Of a stretch of DNA of 23,172 bases, positions 17,436 to 23,172 are shown in pieces. The stretch is taken from the NCBI GenBank assembly GCA_022839525.1, contig JALHET010000004.1, forward strand, positions 1-23,172, read 5' to 3'. How positions within the stretch are numbered: position 1 is the first letter of the stretch; the number at the start of each line of letters is the position of its first letter. Source of the DNA: Lentisphaerota bacterium. Its GTDB lineage: Bacteria; Verrucomicrobiota; Kiritimatiellia; RFP12; UBA1067. The position numbers were made by a program, and so were the translations under genes. The notes under the pieces are model-generated. The model was not told the DNA's origin, made no database searches, and saw nothing but the letters and a program-made list of their open reading frames with translations.

Positions 17436-18272
17436 CTACCGCTGGTACGCGGCGGGGTCGAGCGGCTGGATGGTGAAGTCGGGCTTCCAGTTCGGCGAGG
17501 CGCTGTAAAAACGCATGGCGGTGTTGAAGACCAGATCCGCGATGACCGCCTCGCTGTGGCCGTCGCCGCGCATGTACTCAACCACCTTAACGAGCGAGAG
17601 CGGATCCGACACGCCCCAGTCGGCCGAGCCGTTGACGATCACGCGCTCATGCCCGTACTGCTTCACCATCGCCGAAACCCGCTGTGGACTCAGCTTGGAA
17701 TACGGATAGACCGTCATGCCCGCAAAACACCCCGAGTCCAGCGTGTGCTTGATCGTCTCCTCCGTGTTGTGGTCCACATCGATGCGCTCCACGGTGAACC
17801 CCTCGCCCCTGATGATGTCGAGGATGCGCAACGTGCCGCGCAACTTGTCCACGTGCGGCGTGTGCAGGATCACCGGCATCTTGCGCTCCTCGGCCATCCG
17901 CAGCTGGCGGATCATGGCATACTCTTCGTTCGGGGTGTTCAGGTTCAGCCCGATCTCGCCCATGGCCACGCAGCGCGGGTGGTCGAGATACGGGGCCAGG
18001 CCGCCGATCACCTCGTCCGCCAAGGCGCGGTCGTCCGCCTCCTTGGGGTTCATGGCGATCGCGCAGTAGTGGTCGATGCCGAACCGCGCGGCCCGCACCG
18101 TCTCGAACTCCAGAATCAGCCGGAAATAGTCGAAGAACGACCCGGCGTACCGGCGGTTTGTCCCCAGCCAGAACGCGGGCTCCACGCAAGCCCTGATCCC
18201 GGCCCGATACATGGCCTGATACTCGTCCGTCGTGCGCGACAACATGTGGATGTGCGGTTCAATAATCGTCAT
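17436..18272 (-). CDS. TatD-like metal-dependent hydrolase
   Basis: 278-aa TIM-barrel amidohydrolase-type protein. Metal ligands expected for the TatD family are visible: H7 and H9 (EPHIHM), E106 (MGEIGLN), H137 (LHTPH), H168 (DHNTEET) and D218 (SADWG). The wording VEPAFWLG, FGIDHYC and NPKEADD matches a TatD subgroup I associate with ebo gene clusters, but no other ebo-type gene is in the window. The substrate is unknown; TatD relatives include DNases and phosphotriesterase-like enzymes. The start is ATG 18272, because GAGGGG lies 5 nt before it; the upstream in-frame GTG at 18278 overlaps that ribosome site. It is monocistronic and convergent with the FHA activator. Confidence 0.85.
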   Translation of the reverse strand: MTIIEPHIHMLSRTTDEYQAMYRAGIRACVEPAFWLGTNRRYAGSFFDYFRLILEFETVRAARFGIDHYCAIAMNPKEADDRALADEVIGGLAPYLDHPRCVAMGEIGLNLNTPNEEYAMIRQLRMAEERKMPVILHTPHVDKLRGTLRILDIIRGEGFTVERIDVDHNTEETIKHTLDSGCFAGMTVYPYSKLSPQRVSAMVKQYGHERVIVNGSADWGVSDPLSLVKVVEYMRGDGHSEAVIADLVFNTAMRFYSASPNWKPDFTIQPLDPAAYQR

Positions 18273-18277
18273 ATACA

Positions 18278-18283
18278 CCCCTC
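18278..18283 (-). promoter_or_regulatory. Ribosome binding site of the TatD-like gene
   Basis: GAGGGG on the minus strand is 5 nt before ATG 18272. It overlaps the alternative GTG start at 18278 and therefore decides for the ATG. Confidence 0.65.
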
Positions 18284-18325
18284 AAACAGGGAGCCGAAGC
18301 GTTCCCGTGTCTGTTTAACGTTCAA

Positions 18326-18354
18326 AGTTAACCACGGGTTCACTTCCGCGTCAA
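18326..18354 (-). promoter_or_regulatory. Candidate promoter of the TatD-like gene
   Basis: On the minus strand TTGACG (18354-18349), 17 nt, then TTAACT (18331-18326). The -35 is near perfect and the -10 is poor (3 of 6). The leader would be roughly 47 nt. The surrounding 18279-18448 stretch holds nothing else clear except an 11-mer, YCAACCGCAGG, repeated near 18351 and 18390. Confidence 0.35.
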
Positions 18355-18448
18355 CCGCAGGCGCATCCCCGAGCCACTGACCGACTCCGCCAACCGCAGG
18401 TTTTCAACGATGGGTTTGCGGAAGATGCCGGAAGTTTGGTATCCTTTC

Positions 18449-18464
18449 TATAACCAAGCGAGGA
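18449..18464 (+). promoter_or_regulatory. -10 element and ribosome site ahead of the small ORF-EndoQ-QueH unit
   Basis: TATAAC at 18449-18454 is a good -10 sequence, but no convincing -35 lies 16-18 nt upstream. AGGA at 18461-18464 precedes the ATG at 18469 by 4 nt. EndoQ's own ATG at 18579 has no strong ribosome site, so this is probably where translation of the unit begins. Confidence 0.35.
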
Positions 18465-18468
18465 TCCC

Positions 18469-18582
18469 ATGAACCACGCCAAACGCCGCTTTTTCTGCTG
18501 GCGGCTCTGCCCCATCTCACACCGTGAACGCTGGCCGCTCCCTCTCCACCCCCAACACCTCTACGCACTGACGGACATATGA
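18469..18582 (+). CDS. 37-residue small ORF overlapping the EndoQ start
   Basis: Begins MNHAKRRFFCWRLCP and ends ALTDI; basic and Trp/Cys/His/Pro-containing, with no recognised domain. It has an AGGA ribosome site and a nearby -10 element, and its TGA overlaps the EndoQ ATG as ATGA. It is in a different frame from EndoQ, so it is not an N-terminal extension. It could be a leader ORF that couples translation to EndoQ, or a chance ORF in a short 5' leader. There is no evidence of a product beyond the arrangement. Confidence 0.4.
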   Translation: MNHAKRRFFCWRLCPISHRERWPLPLHPQHLYALTDI

Positions 18583-19844
18583 ACCTTTCTTACTACGCTG
18601 ACCTGCATATCCACTCGCACTATTCGCGCGCGACCAGCCCGGCCTGCACGCCTGAAGGCCTTTTTCAGTGGGCGCAGCTCAAAGGCGTCGGCGTCTGCGG
18701 GACCGGCGACTGCACGCACCCCTCCTGGTTCAACGAACTCCGCGGGAAGCTGGTGGAAGACGCGCCCGGCCTCTACGCGCTCAAGCCCGAGCTGCGCGAC
18801 GCCGCCGGGCAGGGGGTTCCCGAAGCGTGCCGCGCCCCGGTCCGCTTCGCGGTCACCGGAGAAATCAGCAGCATCTACAAGCGCGGCGGCGCCTGCCGGA
18901 AAGTCCACAGCATCATCCTCCTGCCCTCGTTGGAGGCCGCCGGATGGCTCAACACGCGCCTCGCGCAAATCGGGAACATCCTCTCGGACGGCCGCCCCAT
19001 CCTCGGGCTCGACCCGCGCAACCTGCTTGAACTGCTGCTGGAAACCGACCCGCGCGCCGCCCTGATCCCCGCGCACATCTGGACCCCCTGGTTTTCCATG
19101 CTGGGCGCGAAATCCGGCTTCGACTCGCTGGAAGAGTGTTTCGGCGACCTCTCGCCGCACATCTTCGCGGTGGAGACCGGCCTCTCGTCGGACGCGCCGA
19201 TGAACCACCGCATCCGCTGCCTCGACCGCGTGGCGCTGGTCTCAAACTCGGATCTCCATTCGCCCGCCAACCTCGGGCGCAACGCCAACACGTTTTTCGG
19301 CGAGCCTTCGTACGACGCGATGCTGAACGGCCTGCGCGCGAAAGACCCGGCGGTCTGCGGCGGGACGGTCGACCTCTTCCCTGAAGAGGGCAAGTACCAC
19401 CTCGACGGCCACCGCGCCTGCCGCGTGCGCCTGACCCCCGAGGAGAGTATGGCCATCGGCAACCTCTGCCCCGCCTGCGGCAAACCGCTCACCATCGGCG
19501 TGCTCCACCGCGTCGTGGAACTCGAGCGCAAGCAGGCCACAACGTTAGAACTCCCGAACTCCCGGACTTTAGAACTTCCCCGCCTTCCCTACCGGTACAT
19601 CGTGCCGCTGCCCGAACTGCTCGCCCAGCAGCTCGGGACGGCGCCGACCTCGAAAAAGGTGACGGCTGCCTACACTGCCCTCCTCGCACAGGCCGGCCCC
19701 GAGCTGCCGCTGCTGCTGGACGCGGACGCGCGCACGCTGGCCGCGCTCGGCGGCATTGGCGAAGCCATTCAGAAAGTCCGCGAAGGCCGCGTAATCCGCG
19801 AGGGCGGTTACGACGGCGAATACGGCATTGTCCGCGTCTTATGA
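18579..19844 (+). CDS. endoQ: Endonuclease Q (PHP-domain DNA repair nuclease)
   Basis: 421 aa. EndoQ cuts DNA 5' of deaminated bases (uracil, hypoxanthine, xanthine) in archaea and a few bacteria. The PHP-domain metal motifs are present: ADLHIHSHYS at 7-16, GTGDCTHP, TGEISSIYK, IPAHIWTPWFS, ETGLSSDAP and NSDLHSP. A zinc-ribbon-like part follows (HRACRV, then CPACGKPLTIGVLHRV near 300), then the EndoQ-specific end with PLPELLA and YDGEYGIV. Such proteins are often labelled simply as PHP-domain or, wrongly, UvrD-like. The family call is confident from these combined motifs. The start lies in an ATGA overlap with the small upstream ORF, and the stop in an ATGA overlap with queH. A short in-frame repeat occupies the linker at 322-337. 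Confidence 0.88.
   Translation: MNLSYYADLHIHSHYSRATSPACTPEGLFQWAQLKGVGVCGTGDCTHPSWFNELRGKLVEDAPGLYALKPELRDAAGQGVPEACRAPVRFAVTGEISSIYKRGGACRKVHSIILLPSLEAAGWLNTRLAQIGNILSDGRPILGLDPRNLLELLLETDPRAALIPAHIWTPWFSMLGAKSGFDSLEECFGDLSPHIFAVETGLSSDAPMNHRIRCLDRVALVSNSDLHSPANLGRNANTFFGEPSYDAMLNGLRAKDPAVCGGTVDLFPEEGKYHLDGHRACRVRLTPEESMAIGNLCPACGKPLTIGVLHRVVELERKQATTLELPNSRTLELPRLPYRYIVPLPELLAQQLGTAPTSKKVTAAYTALLAQAGPELPLLLDADARTLAALGGIGEAIQKVREGRVIREGGYDGEYGIVRVL
19545..19584 (+). repeat. Microsatellite-like repeat inside the EndoQ gene
   Basis: GAACTCCC occurs twice in a row (19548-19563), then GAACTTCCCC at 19572-19581, each set preceded by TTA. In frame this encodes the duplicated TLELPNSR / TLELPRLP at residues 322-337, between the zinc-ribbon part and the conserved PLPE segment. 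From memory of the family, other EndoQs have a shorter linker here, so this looks like an inserted repeat tolerated in a loop. Confidence 0.5.
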
Positions 19845-20377
19845 ACCTTCTCCTCCATACCTGTTGCGCGCCCTGCGCAAGCCACTGCGTCCTCGCCCTG
19901 CGGGATCTCGGCCATACCGTCACGCTCTTTTACTCCAACGCGAACCTCGCGCCTCACGACGAATATCTCAGGCGGCTGGAGTCGGTCCGCCTGCTTTCGG
20001 ACCGCTGGAAGGTGCCGTTCCTGATCGACGAAACCGACCACGCCGACTGGCTCGGCAAAGCGGCAAAGGGATTCGAAGACGCGCCCGAAAAAGGCGCCCG
20101 CTGCGAACGCTGCTTCCTTTACAGCCTGAGCCGGACACGCGCCGCCATGGCGGAGAACGGGTTCGACGCTTTCACCACCACGCTTTCGGTCAGCCCGCAC
20201 AAACACACGCCCACCCTGTTCGAAGTGGGACGCGCGCTAGACCCGGACCGTTTCCTCGCCGTCGACTTCAAGGAGAACGACGGCTTCAGGCACAGCCTCC
20301 AGCTCTCGGCCGAACTCGGGCTCTACCGCCAAAAATACTGTGGCTGCGAATTCAGCCTGCGTGCCTGCGGGCTATAA
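19841..20377 (+). CDS. queH: Epoxyqueuosine reductase QueH
   Basis: 178 aa. QueH (formerly DUF208) reduces epoxyqueuosine to queuosine at the tRNA wobble position and replaces the unrelated QueG. Family signatures are complete: HTCCAPC with C8, C9 and C12; RCERC with C88 and C91; TTTLSVSPHK; DFKENDGF; and LYRQKYCGC with C167 and C169. These cysteines serve metal sites including a 4Fe-4S cluster. The ATG overlaps the EndoQ stop by 4 nt, so the two are probably translated together. The 3' end overlaps the convergent winged-helix gene by 6 nt. No other queuosine gene is in the window. Confidence 0.95.
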   Translation: MNLLLHTCCAPCASHCVLALRDLGHTVTLFYSNANLAPHDEYLRRLESVRLLSDRWKVPFLIDETDHADWLGKAAKGFEDAPEKGARCERCFLYSLSRTRAAMAENGFDAFTTTLSVSPHKHTPTLFEVGRALDPDRFLAVDFKENDGFRHSLQLSAELGLYRQKYCGCEFSLRACGL

Positions 20378-20644
20378 GGGTCGAATCGCTTGGCGGCCCT
20401 TGCCGGTCAGGCGGTACTTCTGCAGGCGGCTGCTGGGTTTGTCCGGGATGGTCATCTCAATCAAGCCGTCGGCCAAGGCTGGCTTGAGGTAACGCTCGCG
20501 GAAGGATTTGCGGTCTGAAAGCCCCAATACGGATTGCAGCGCTTCGCGCCCCATCTCGCCTTGGAGTGCCGCCAGCAGCTCGCCGACTTTGGGGGTGACT
20601 TGGGGGGTGATGGTATAGGGCGGCTGACAAGCGGATGTCGCCAT
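20372..20644 (-). CDS. Short winged-helix protein, likely C-terminal remnant of a Fic/AlbA-type protein
   Basis: 90 aa from ATG 20644, which follows GAGAG by 4 nt. The protein contains ITPQVTPKV, then a winged-helix-like domain (GREALQSVLGLSDRKSFRERY, IEMTIPDKP, LQKYRLTGKG). This module is familiar to me as the extreme C terminus of much longer Fic-domain or AlbA_2-type proteins; the N-terminal enzymatic part is absent here. Reading can be extended upstream to 20785, but those 47 residues look non-conserved. It may be a decayed remnant or a stand-alone DNA-binding regulator. The candidate promoter just upstream slightly favours expression. Confidence 0.6.
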   Translation of the reverse strand: MATSACQPPYTITPQVTPKVGELLAALQGEMGREALQSVLGLSDRKSFRERYLKPALADGLIEMTIPDKPSSRLQKYRLTGKGRQAIRPL

Positions 20645-20671
20645 GTCGCTCTCAGTAGCAAATGATGAAGA

Positions 20672-20700
20672 AAGATAACCCCGGGCACCCATAAAGACAA
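20672..20700 (-). promoter_or_regulatory. Candidate promoter of the winged-helix gene
   Basis: On the minus strand TTGTCT (20700-20695), 17 nt, TATCTT (20677-20672); each hexamer matches consensus at 4 of 6. The start would be about 20 nt before the ribosome site. It lies in the 20645-20814 gap, where I see no other feature. Confidence 0.3.
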
Positions 20701-20814
20701 GGGGAAAACGGACTGAAGCTGACCGCGTGCAATTCTGAATATGGTAATCCCGAATCCAGTTGTCGAACGCCATTCGGTTTCCCAAACGGGAATCGAATGG
20801 TCGTCCAGATCGGC

Positions 20815-21747
20815 TTACTCCAGTCCGTACTTTTTTTTGAAATCTCCAATCCAGTCCTCATGTCCGCCCGATACCTGTATAGCCTCGACAACCATTTGAA
20901 TGGTCAATCTGCCAATCCGATGACGTAGGTTTTGCGGAACCGCCTCATACAGAAACGGCCACAATCCGCCGTATTCCTTCCCATCCGCCGCTGACCTCAA
21001 AAAAGCCGGATTTCTTTCATCGTGCAACAAAATGAATGTCCCTTGATTTGCAAGAGCAAATATCGCCATGCGAAAAAATTGGTAGTAGCTTGCAAACGGA
21101 CAGATTGCTCCTTTGACAATAGCTGCCTCAGAAAAACCAAATTCATCCAAGCGCTGCCAATACGTCCTGCCTATATGGTGCAAATAACATTCGCCAAGTC
21201 GGTCTGGATACGGATTTTTACCCTCACAATCACCGGCAGAAAAAATAGAGCAGCCGCCAAACTCTGGTTCTTTCAGCTTTGCTTCGATAAAGATGTTGTT
21301 ATGTGTGCCTAATAAAAAAATGTCGATGGACGTCGGTTGGTGACTATCCTCGTTAAAGACCGACCGGTCGTTGTATTCAAAAACCACCTTGACATCTCCG
21401 TCTGGCCATGGGATGCCGAGCTTTTCAATGGCAATTTTCAATGGCGTGAGATTGTTATCACGAGCAACCAAGGGGCCGATCAGATTGAAGACCATTGCCT
21501 GACTGCTTAGTCCATTATGAACCGACTTATGCAGTGAATCTTGCGGAACGTATTTCATGACATCTTGACAAATGATGTTCTGGGGCCAGAGGTCGTGTCG
21601 GGCAAGACAGTACCTCCTCTTTGGATCGATGTTGCATCCTCGCTCCCTGAACCATTGTTCTGCAGCTTTACGCAGAGATGCCTCAAAACTTTTGTGTCGT
21701 GTGTAAGGCCAAGTTTTTGCCGATTGCCAAGCGTTTGTGTTTTCCAT
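20815..21747 (-). CDS. Putative PD-(D/E)xK restriction endonuclease (PGN_0703-like)
   Basis: 310 aa. The core PSIDIFLLG...IFIEAKL gives D142, E155 and K157 in the D-x12-E-x-K arrangement of PD-(D/E)xK nucleases, with E124 as a possible extra acidic residue. The flanking VHNGLSSQAMVFN, EFGGCS, GDC and CYLHHIG segments fit the PGN_0703 family of putative restriction endonucleases, to the best of my recollection. Its DNA target is unknown and no methyltransferase is adjacent. Base composition is clearly richer in A+T than the surrounding genes, suggesting horizontal acquisition. The start is ATG 21747, with a perfect AGGAGG 7 nt upstream. It appears intact, unlike its truncated neighbours on both sides. 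Confidence 0.75.
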   Translation of the reverse strand: MENTNAWQSAKTWPYTRHKSFEASLRKAAEQWFRERGCNIDPKRRYCLARHDLWPQNIICQDVMKYVPQDSLHKSVHNGLSSQAMVFNLIGPLVARDNNLTPLKIAIEKLGIPWPDGDVKVVFEYNDRSVFNEDSHQPTSIDIFLLGTHNNIFIEAKLKEPEFGGCSIFSAGDCEGKNPYPDRLGECYLHHIGRTYWQRLDEFGFSEAAIVKGAICPFASYYQFFRMAIFALANQGTFILLHDERNPAFLRSAADGKEYGGLWPFLYEAVPQNLRHRIGRLTIQMVVEAIQVSGGHEDWIGDFKKKYGLE

Positions 21748-21754
21748 CAAACAT

Positions 21755-21760
21755 CCTCCT
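21755..21760 (-). promoter_or_regulatory. Strong ribosome binding site of the nuclease gene
   Basis: AGGAGG lies 7 nt before ATG 21747 on the minus strand. It favours that ATG over the adjacent in-frame TTG at 21750. Confidence 0.7.
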
Positions 21761-21790
21761 TACATAAATCTGCGGATGAAACTTGAAACC

Positions 21791-21811
21791 AAAGAGCGTT
21801 CAACTCTCTTT
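21791..21811 (-). terminator. Possible weak terminator after the ADP-ribosylglycohydrolase remnant
   Basis: AAAGAG, 9-nt loop, CTCTTT form a 6-bp stem starting inside the remnant's TAA stop. On the minus strand it is followed by GGTTTCAAGTTTC, which is only moderately T-rich. Confidence 0.3.
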
Positions 21812-22142
21812 AGGTTTGCGCTATCAGACTCTCAGCCAACTCCAACGCATCCGCAGGCCAGAAGCACTCGGGGCTCGGGCGGTGAACGCCGGACTGTCCG
21901 GCTTTGGGGCGGCAGTTCAGGATCCGGTCGATCCACTGGGCGGGTACGGCGTCCAGACCGTACACCGCGCCCAGCAACGCCCCGCAAATCGCCGCGTTGG
22001 TGTCGGTGTCGCCACCCCGCATGACCGTGTCGACAACGCCCGTCTCCAAGCTACCGAGCGCATCCCCGGCAAGCTGGCCAAGCAGGCAACCCTGCGCACG
22101 GGATAACATTGTAGTGTTTTCGTTTGGACACCTCGGTTTCAT
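21810..22142 (-). pseudogene. ADP-ribosylglycohydrolase gene with its middle deleted in frame
   Basis: 110 aa. The start (LSRAQGCLLGQLAGDALGSL) is the N terminus of an ADP-ribosylglycohydrolase (DraG/ARH) and is followed directly by the family's C-terminal part (VVDTVMRGGDTDTNAAICG, ALLGAVYG, ECFWPADALELAE). Full members are roughly 300 aa. About 180 residues, including the first metal-binding T-D-D-[ST]-E motif, are missing, so hydrolase activity is not expected although the second metal motif GGDTDT survives. The junction lies near 22046. The reading frame and an AGGAG ribosome site 9 nt before ATG 22142 are intact, so a shortened protein may still be made. Confidence 0.8.
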
Positions 22143-22194
22143 AATCAAAATCTCCTTAGTACCTTATCGGCTGACAAGACCCAAAAAAGTTGTT

Positions 22195-22267
22195 TCTCAC
22201 ACGAAGACACGAAGGGGAATAGGGTGTTATGGAAAAACCTTTGTGCCCTTTGTGCCTTTGTGTGAGA
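22195..22267. repeat. 22-bp imperfect inverted repeat (mobile or REP-like hairpin element)
   Basis: The left arm 22195-22216 (TCTCACACGAAGACACGAAGGG) and right arm 22246-22267 are reverse complements at 19 of 22 positions. Two mismatches would be G-U pairs in one RNA strand. The loop is 29 nt. Chance translation gives a TKAQRAQRF-type peptide often seen as spurious proteins in many genomes, which suggests a dispersed repeat family. It sits between the ADP-ribosylglycohydrolase remnant and sbcC. Confidence 0.65.
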
Positions 22268-22283
22268 TTGAGTTGGGTTGCGG

Positions 22284-22330
22284 GCTCTGCTCGCGTTAGT
22301 TTCTCGAAACCCGGCACCGCTAGGCAGAGC
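22284..22330 (-). repeat. 7-bp inverted repeat spanning the sbcC stop codon
   Basis: GCTCTGC (22284-22290) and GCAGAGC (22324-22330) can pair across a 33-nt loop that includes the sbcC stop. The long loop and absent T-run make terminator function doubtful. Confidence 0.2.
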
Positions 22331-23172
22331 CAAGCTGACTGCATCCCGGCCCGGAGAGTGCGCTCCTGCCGCCGGTTTTGGGGGTGACTTGAATCTGTGT
22401 GCTGATCCGCTCTTTCAAGGCGGAGACGTGCGAGATGACACCGATCAGCTTGCCGTCATGCTGTAAACCCGCGAGGGTTTCCAAGGCGGTATCGAGCGCC
22501 TCTTCGTCCAACGTGCCGAAACCTTCGTCCAGGAACAGTGAGTCCACGCGGACATTCTGGCTGGCCATGTGGGACAAGCCCAACGCCAGCGCGAGACTGA
22601 CAATGAAGCTCTCACCGCCGGAAAGGTTTTTCGTGGTGCGGATCTCTCCGGCCTGATAGTTGTCAACCACATTGAGTTCCAAGGGCGACGCATCGTCCCG
22701 CGTCAACAGGTAACGGTCGGTCATGTTCTGCAACTGACGGTTGGCATGACCGATCATCATGTCGAAGGTCAGCCCTTGCGCAAAATTGCGGTACTTCTTC
22801 CCATCGGCAGAACCGATCAGCTCGTGCAGGTTCTCCCACCTGCGGCACTCTTTTTTCTGCGCCTCAATCGCCGCCTGCTTGGTCTCCATCCGCTCTTTGG
22901 CAGCCGTGTTCTCGTTCAATTTGTGTTTGAGACCGGCAATCGTATCCCGCACCTCTTTCAGGGTTTCTTCCTGCTCTTTGAATCGCGGCTCCAACTCCTC
23001 CAGCGGTTCGTCGGTGAGTTTAAGAGCCAACTCCTTAGCCAGACGCGCATCCCGATCCTTCTGTCGCGCTTTCAACTCGGTTTGACGGTCGTCCAAGCCT
23101 TTGGCCGTGTCCGTCAACTCGGCTCTGCGTTCAGCGGAAAGCCTGGCCGCCAAGAACTGCTCTTCATCTGCA
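22320..23172 (-). CDS. sbcC: SbcC exonuclease/ATPase subunit, C-terminal part (runs off the window)
   Basis: About 283 C-terminal residues; the frame stays open to the window edge, so the true start lies beyond 23172. SbcC (Rad50-type SMC-like ATPase) partners SbcD in a nuclease that opens DNA hairpins and processes ends. Visible parts are a charged coiled-coil segment, KYRNFAQGLTFDMMIGHAN, the ABC signature LSGGESF, the Walker B plus D-loop region SLFLDEGFGTLDEEALD, and the H-loop ISHV. The protein ends shortly after, as usual for SbcC. Neither sbcD nor the N-terminal Walker A can be seen here. Confidence 0.92.
   Translation of the reverse strand, partial: ADEEQFLAARLSAERRAELTDTAKGLDDRQTELKARQKDRDARLAKELALKLTDEPLEELEPRFKEQEETLKEVRDTIAGLKHKLNENTAAKERMETKQAAIEAQKKECRRWENLHELIGSADGKKYRNFAQGLTFDMMIGHANRQLQNMTDRYLLTRDDASPLELNVVDNYQAGEIRTTKNLSGGESFIVSLALALGLSHMASQNVRVDSLFLDEGFGTLDEEALDTALETLAGLQHDGKLIGVISHVSALKERISTQIQVTPKTGGRSALSGPGCSQLGSA

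Noticed and set aside
22145..22344. Two overlapping 62-codon minus-strand ORFs and a plus-strand ORF near 22278-22466
   Set aside because: They are translations of the inverted-repeat element and the sbcC 3' end, and the TKAQRAQ-type peptide is a known kind of spurious product.

Overview
The window (about 60-65% G+C over most of its length) looks like part of the chromosome of an uncultured or little-studied bacterium of the PVC group, most likely Kiritimatiellota/Verrucomicrobiota. This is inferred from style, not from a marker gene: giant secreted PKD / thrombospondin-3-like proteins, an M4 peptidase carrying He_PIG and MAM-like modules, proteins ending in an FFRIR/FLRLK-type tail, a bacterial endonuclease Q, and an FHA-domain sigma-54 activator.

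Positions 1-15711 (minus strand) hold a likely three-gene operon for exported proteins. In transcription order it encodes a small probable lipoprotein (15190-15711), a 3468-residue secreted multidomain protein with three Calx-beta-like/PKD units, a LamG-like domain and many D-x-D-x-D-G calcium-type repeats (4742-15148), and a 1532-residue thermolysin-family (M4) metallopeptidase with three He_PIG + MAM-like module pairs (109-4707). Gaps are only 41 and 34 nt. The last two proteins share a similar C-terminal segment. Divergently, at 15885-17261, lies an FHA-AAA+-Fis sigma-54-dependent activator; the shared upstream region carries candidate promoters in both directions.

Positions 17262-20377 hold housekeeping or repair genes: a TatD-like metal-dependent hydrolase (minus strand), then a plus-strand unit in which a 37-codon small ORF, endonuclease Q and the epoxyqueuosine reductase QueH are each joined by 4-nt ATGA overlaps, suggesting translational coupling.

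Positions 20372-23172 (minus strand) are an accessory-looking patch. They contain a short winged-helix protein resembling the C-terminal end of longer Fic/AlbA-type proteins, an A+T-richer putative restriction endonuclease (PGN_0703-like, PD-(D/E)xK), an ADP-ribosylglycohydrolase gene with its middle deleted in frame, a 22-bp imperfect inverted repeat, and the C-terminal part of SbcC running off the window edge. No rRNA, tRNA, CRISPR array or transposase was seen.

The least ordinary features are the secreted operon beside its FHA activator, the coupled small ORF-EndoQ-QueH unit, and the eroded island next to sbcC.
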